Shown here: piece after piece, positions 60,701 through 64,000 of the stretch | Layout of the letters: each line of letters begins with the position of its first letter | How positions within the stretch are numbered: the first letter of the stretch is position 1 | Origin: Parapristionchus giblindavisi | Taxonomy: Eukaryota > Nematoda > Chromadorea > Rhabditida > Diplogasteridae | NCBI GenBank assembly: GCA_943737045.1 | Contig: CALSFV010000070.1 | Span: forward strand, 434,001-498,000 | Length of the DNA stretch: 64,000 bases | Direction: 5' to 3' | Made by a program: the position numbers and the translations under genes | The notes under the pieces: model-generated | What the model was told of the DNA's origin: nothing | Seen by the model: the letters and a program-made list of their open reading frames with translations, nothing else | The model's database searches: none

Positions 60701-62910
60701 TATCAATTCTAAGATTGTAAATGGGGGGTGAGGTAGTGGAAAGGGTGGTACGATAATGTAATAATCTAGTGAAAAGGTGCTGGGGTTTCTCTAATTGTCT
60801 AATTAGACCCTTCGCAGAGGGAGACCATACTGGTGAAGCATACTCAAGAACGGGTAAAATGAATGATCGGTAGGCTCTAACGTAGGGATCAACAGATGTA
60901 CAAGAAACAGAACGGAATAAAAGGTAGATAAGCTTATTAGCTTTCTGACAGATAATATCTATATGAGAACGAAAGGATAAAGAATGATCAATGTATACAC
61001 CAAGATCACGAATAGGTTCTGGAAGAGAATTGAGGTTTGAATCGGGGATAGGAAGAAGAAAAGAGTTGAGTTGGTATTGGTGGATTGGGTTGAATTTGCC
61101 TATGTAAAGAACGGTGCATTTGTTTTGTGTTTTGTGATCAATGTATACACCAAGATCATTTTAAAAATTTCTTTTTCATTTCAATCGACTCAGCACATCT
61201 CAAAACCCCAACATTCACCGTTTCAAGACGAATAATTATTTTTAAGCGAGCACACAACATTTTTATACAGTTTAGACCATGAGGGTCTACCGTGGCCCTA
61301 TCGTTCACTTTATTGCATTTTGACTGTAGTGTGGAAATTAGAGATTTTATTTATATTTGCTAAGATACCTAATCTAACAATGAGATAACATTGATATGTA
61401 ATTCTTTTTATACATTCAATACCGTAATCTACAGTAATGATCATTCTAGATTTGATTCCCGATCGATCAACTCAACAAATAGCTGATGAACTTGCATTTC
61501 GAGAAGAAGATGTTGAGATGACGAAGAGTGATTATCTATCAACGGTATACTGTAATCATTACTAATCAATCGATATATCAATTATATTACAGATCTTCCA
61601 TAGTCGAGCGGCTATTTTCATTCTCAATGTCTGTCTGATCGTGTGAGTCATAAAGATCAAAGATCAATTCCAATCAATATTCATACTTTATAAGTTCTTC
61701 TACATCAGCAATGGAACCTGTGATATCTAAGAGATACAATTTGATGGGTATATTGATTTATCGATTAATTCAGTAAATTATTCCTTTTCATGTATCGATT
61801 CTACATTTACTTATTATGTATTCTCTATTATCGCCACTCTCACTATGAGCCCAATTGTTTTGTTTGCATCGTAAGTTTATCGATTGATGAGAAAGAAATA
61901 TACCGTATACTTCAGAAACAATCGATTTCGTGTTCTTACGACGATTGAGCTTCTATGTGGAATTTTCTTCTTGGCTGCCTGGTTATTCAATAGAGGCAAT
62001 TTTGATAGGTGTAATGATTCTCTGGTATATTCTGGTGTGGTCGACGTATATCAGCATACGGTAATCGATTATTCATTCTAGGGGCGTGGTGGTGGTGTGA
62101 ACTCGTTCTATTGATTATATCTGAAGGATTACTGTATAGTGTGTACATGATTGGAGCTATTGCTATGGTTGAAGTTGTTCCAACAAGGTATACTTCATAT
62201 GAGTACGGTTGTTATGTCTACCGTAATCTCAGAGTATACGGTAGTTGATCACAGTAATATTACAGAGCTCGTACATTCACTACAGCTCTTCTTTACTCAG
62301 TTGCTACAACATATGCTGGTGTGGTTAATCGAATAATTAGAGCGGAGGTCAGTATCATATCCGATATCTACCGTATCCTATGAATACCGCATCATATCCG
62401 ATATCTACCGTATCCTATGAATACCGTATCATATCCGATATCTACCGTATCCTATGAATACCGTAATCAATTCCATGCTAATTCAGGGAAACAGTATATC
62501 TCGAACAACATTGGAGATACCAATTTGTTGCTTGACACTTCTTGTATTTTCGACTCTATCTATTCTGTCATATACTGCACCTAATAGAATGGTATTTAAT
62601 CAATATAATTTACTTATAAAGTAGAAATATATAATAGGTAGACTATCTCGTTGATGTTATTCCTAAATCGACAATAGAAGAGAAGAAGAAAAAGCGTAAA
62701 GAAGAAGAGGAATCGAGTGTCAAGGTATTCCGATACTTTTATTTCCTATGGACATTTCCTGTATCATCTACTTTTCACAGAGATATCTTATCTTACTTAA
62801 TTCATTCATAGATTCGTTCTCCTCGTCCTACATTCACTGGAATGACTCAAAATGTCGCAGTTCTCAATAATGAATCGGATGCTGATACTCCTTTTCTTAT
62901 TGTATCTTAA
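57726..62910 (+). CDS. Multi-pass MFS transporter, SLC22-like, 5' exon not found
   Basis: The first visible exon follows TTTCCTTTCAG and reads FPIWEPINSEEPNSSHNTEV, IKISKEKKRLKLAREKVRII, ...NIDKAFELF, joined through a 14-base exon to DRKIYEARQRVIPPLCTERC-KCAKLYEEDF. Membrane segments follow: GPWYIIGTYACTIFMILTES-KGRRYPAIVSMISTALLLLF (the GRR resembles the MFS loop motif), FGLFSTVSFIVIFF, RPLLAVLLFLGRRATRAFIS, MYGIILSIILLSLGSAMSY, then METAAYLLLHDKIYELEQLF-type loop, IFHSRAAIFILNVCLIV, TYYVFSIIATLTMSPIVLFA, TTIELLCGIFFLAAWLF, CELVLLIISEGLLYSVYMIG-AIAMVEVVPTRARTFTTALL, and PICCLTLLVFSTLSIL. The cytoplasmic tail is Lys/Glu-rich. EVVPTRAR fits the SLC22-type EXXPT.xR motif. The substrate is unknown. 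No ATG is seen in the first exon before residue 47, so an upstream exon or a downstream start must be assumed. Two internal splice choices (near 61720 and 62035) are uncertain. Confidence 0.65.
59547..60080. mobile_element. hAT-type MITE, 534 bp, with 8-bp TSD
   Basis: Starts CAGGGGTGTGCGAGAAA and ends TGCACACCCCTG. It is flanked by ACTGCGAT at 59539-59546 and 60081-60088. The interior near both ends is made of TCTCGA / TCGAGA repeats. It is inserted inside the mariner-like element. Confidence 0.9.
60127..61156 (-). mobile_element. 5'-truncated LINE (non-LTR retrotransposon) fragment
   Basis: The minus strand encodes the end of a LINE reverse transcriptase and following region: CTVLYIGKFNPIHQYQLNSF, PIRDLGVYIDHSLSFRSHID, ANKLIYLLFRSVSC, YRSFILPVLEYASPVWSPSA, KGLIRQLEKPQHLFTRLL, then ...DNYHLHSLYSRRLVTDIIFA, NAFSIHIPIAKRENLRSSFA. 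The DLGVxID...F..HI and P.LEYASPVWSP signatures are diagnostic of LINE ORF2. A frame change near the 3' end and the lack of the polymerase core show it is dead. The 3' end has an (ATAAATA)n-type tail (about 60127-60153). Confidence 0.85.
62354..62466. repeat. 37-bp tandem repeat in an MFS intron
   Basis: Three head-to-tail copies of ATCATATCCGATATCTACCG followed by TATCCTATGAATACCG, at about 62354, 62391 and 62428. Each copy carries a TACCGTA motif. Confidence 0.88.
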
Positions 62911-63244
62911 TCAAAAGAATATACGTCGAAACCTAACAATCGTCTTTCGATTTTCTGTCTTCCCAACCATTGAATATATGGAAAATGCTCTTGTTTCAAT
63001 AAATTATTTGTATCTTATAAACTTGGATATATTACAATTTACAAAAAAAAATGAAATAAAATAAATTTCATGAAAAAGTAAAGAAATACTTGACACGATA
63101 ATTGCAATCTGCTCTAACGAACTCTCCCTTTTCAAAGCGTTGCGTTCACGTTACGCTTTATTTTCGAATTTTGTTTTATTTTTGTTTCATTTTATATTTG
63201 GTTAACTTAAAGTCTACTTTGTTTATTTCTTGCTCAGGTGAACC
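62911..63244. other. Short spacer between same-strand MFS and PRPF6 genes
   Basis: About 330 bases. It contains AATAAA-like signals at about 63055-63065 and ends ...TTGCTCAG-GTGAACC just before the PRPF6 ATG, which looks like a trans-splice acceptor. The spacing allows an operon but does not prove one. Confidence 0.45.
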
Positions 63245-63808
63245 ATGGCGACGACAATTCCCGGTTCACTTGTAAACAAGGCGAAGAAACACTTCATGGG
63301 TATGCCTGCCCCTTCAGGGTATGTCTCATCTTTTTTTATTGCTATCAGTCTTGTATTGGTTGATTGATCTCTGCAGCTACGTGCCTGGAGTGGGTAGAGG
63401 AGCCACAGGTTTCACTACTCGTTCTGATATCGGTCCTGCAAAAGATGCTACTGATGTACCTGAACAAGGTATCTTATCACTAGAACTCTTTTTTTCTTTT
63501 ATTATTTTTACACGATTATATAAAGTAGGCTTAAATGCATACATTATCGTAATGATTGTTCAGGTACTGGACCTCCCCCTAAGAAGGCTCGTGAGAATGA
63601 TGAGGAGAAAGAAGAAGATCTTAATGAAGCTAACTATGATGAGGTTTGTATCTATACTCTCTATTACATATATTCATTCCTTTTTAGTTCGAAGGTTACT
63701 CTGGTTCGCTCTTCTCTAAGGATCCATATGATGAAGAAGATGAAGAAGCTGATAAGATATACAATACTGTAGATGATCGTATTGATGAAAGAAGAAAGGA
63801 TCATAGGT
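63245..63808 (+). CDS. PRPF6: Pre-mRNA splicing factor PRPF6, N-terminal part
   Basis: U4/U6.U5 tri-snRNP protein with C-terminal HAT repeats; only the N-terminus lies in the window. Exons read [122 protein letters not shown]. The runs [28 protein letters not shown] and EDLNxxNYDEFxGYxGSLFS are diagnostic. The gene continues beyond 64,000 after a donor at 63808 (GTACTTATT); the last ~190 bases here are intronic repeat. Confidence 0.96.
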
Positions 63809-63884
63809 ACTTATTCTTTAATCTTTCATCTTTTATTCCGTTAAATCTATAAGGACAACAATTTTCTCAGGTGTTTGAATCCAT

Positions 63885-64000
63885 GCATGATCCAAGTAAA
63901 ATTCGTGCAATTAATGGCATGATCATGCATGGAAAATACTCGAATCATGCATGGATTATCCGTGATCATGCATGGATTCTGTCATTCCATGCATGATCAC
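63885..64000. repeat. CATGCATGATCA repeats at the window end
   Basis: CATGCATGATC or its reverse GATCATGCATG occurs about six times in 115 bases within a PRPF6 intron. The motif is itself nearly palindromic. The array runs off the window. Confidence 0.75.

Larger units (their letters stand above)
59307..61326. mobile_element. Tc1/mariner-like inverted-repeat element with nested insertions
   Basis: The left end CAGTCAAAATGCAATAAAGT (59307) and right end ACTTTATTGCATTTTGACTG (to 61326) are inverted. Arms continue for about 170 bases (to about 59476 and from about 61157). TA dinucleotides flank both ends (59305-59306 and 61327-61328), as in Tc1/mariner insertions. Between the arms lie a 534-bp hAT MITE and a truncated LINE. 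The stack lies in a 2.2-kb intron of the MFS gene. Confidence 0.82.

Noticed and set aside
1..64000. CRISPR arrays or prokaryotic operons
   Set aside because: All genes are spliced eukaryotic genes; the tandem repeats seen lack regular unique spacers.

Overview
The window reads as nuclear DNA of a free-living-type nematode. It is AT-rich, genes are split by many short GT-AG introns, and it holds a nematode cuticle collagen with a Lys-Arg processing site plus clear animal genes (TRAPPC2, ceramide synthase, inward-rectifier K+ channel, AIP1/WDR1, EndoU, PRPF6). Several start codons lie a few bases after an AG acceptor, as expected for spliced-leader trans-splicing, but I saw no SL RNA gene. I cannot name the species.

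Layout. 1-1.7 kb: two small unrecognised genes diverging from a 300-bp spacer. 2.2-5.5 kb (-): secreted protein with a 1.4-kb foldback element in one intron. 5.5-9.2 kb: gene-poor, with a second foldback and a 94-bp hAT-type MITE. 9.27-12.2 kb (+): cuticle collagen with a TATA box. 13.2-15.2 kb (+): TRAPPC2 and a Pmp3/UPF0057 proteolipid. 15.9-21.3 kb (+): large Ser/Thr kinase with an antisense U2 snRNA fragment in an intron. 22.2-24.7 kb (-): ceramide synthase. 27-31.1 kb (-): Kir channel. 31.9-36.8 kb: GA/CT-rich domain with a second copy of the 1.4-kb foldback. 38.6-40.4 kb (+): NADAR-like protein with coiled coil and RGG tail. 41.3-42.3 kb (+): two short genes, the first probably mitochondrial. 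42.7-46.2 kb (-): AIP1/WDR1. 46.5-52.4 kb: repeat-rich block with GC palindromes, a tandem array carrying structured hairpins, exon-like repeated modules and two hAT MITEs. 52.6-56.4 kb (-): tandem EndoU genes. 57.6-62.9 kb: MFS transporter (+) whose introns hold an antisense tRNA-Leu(CAA) and a nested stack of transposons. 63.2 kb to the end (+): start of PRPF6.

The genes are mostly unrelated housekeeping or surface functions. Same-strand close pairs (41.3/41.9 kb and 62.9/63.2 kb) could be operonic. The most unusual region is 46.7-47.9 kb: at least four 65-75-nt hairpins share a loop, while their stem sequences differ but remain self-complementary. They sit in a ~300-bp tandem array with matching splice-like sites on the minus strand, flanked at a distance by GC-rich palindromes. 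The window also has four MITE-like elements with perfect 8-bp target duplications and a pervasive intronic TACNGTA palindrome.
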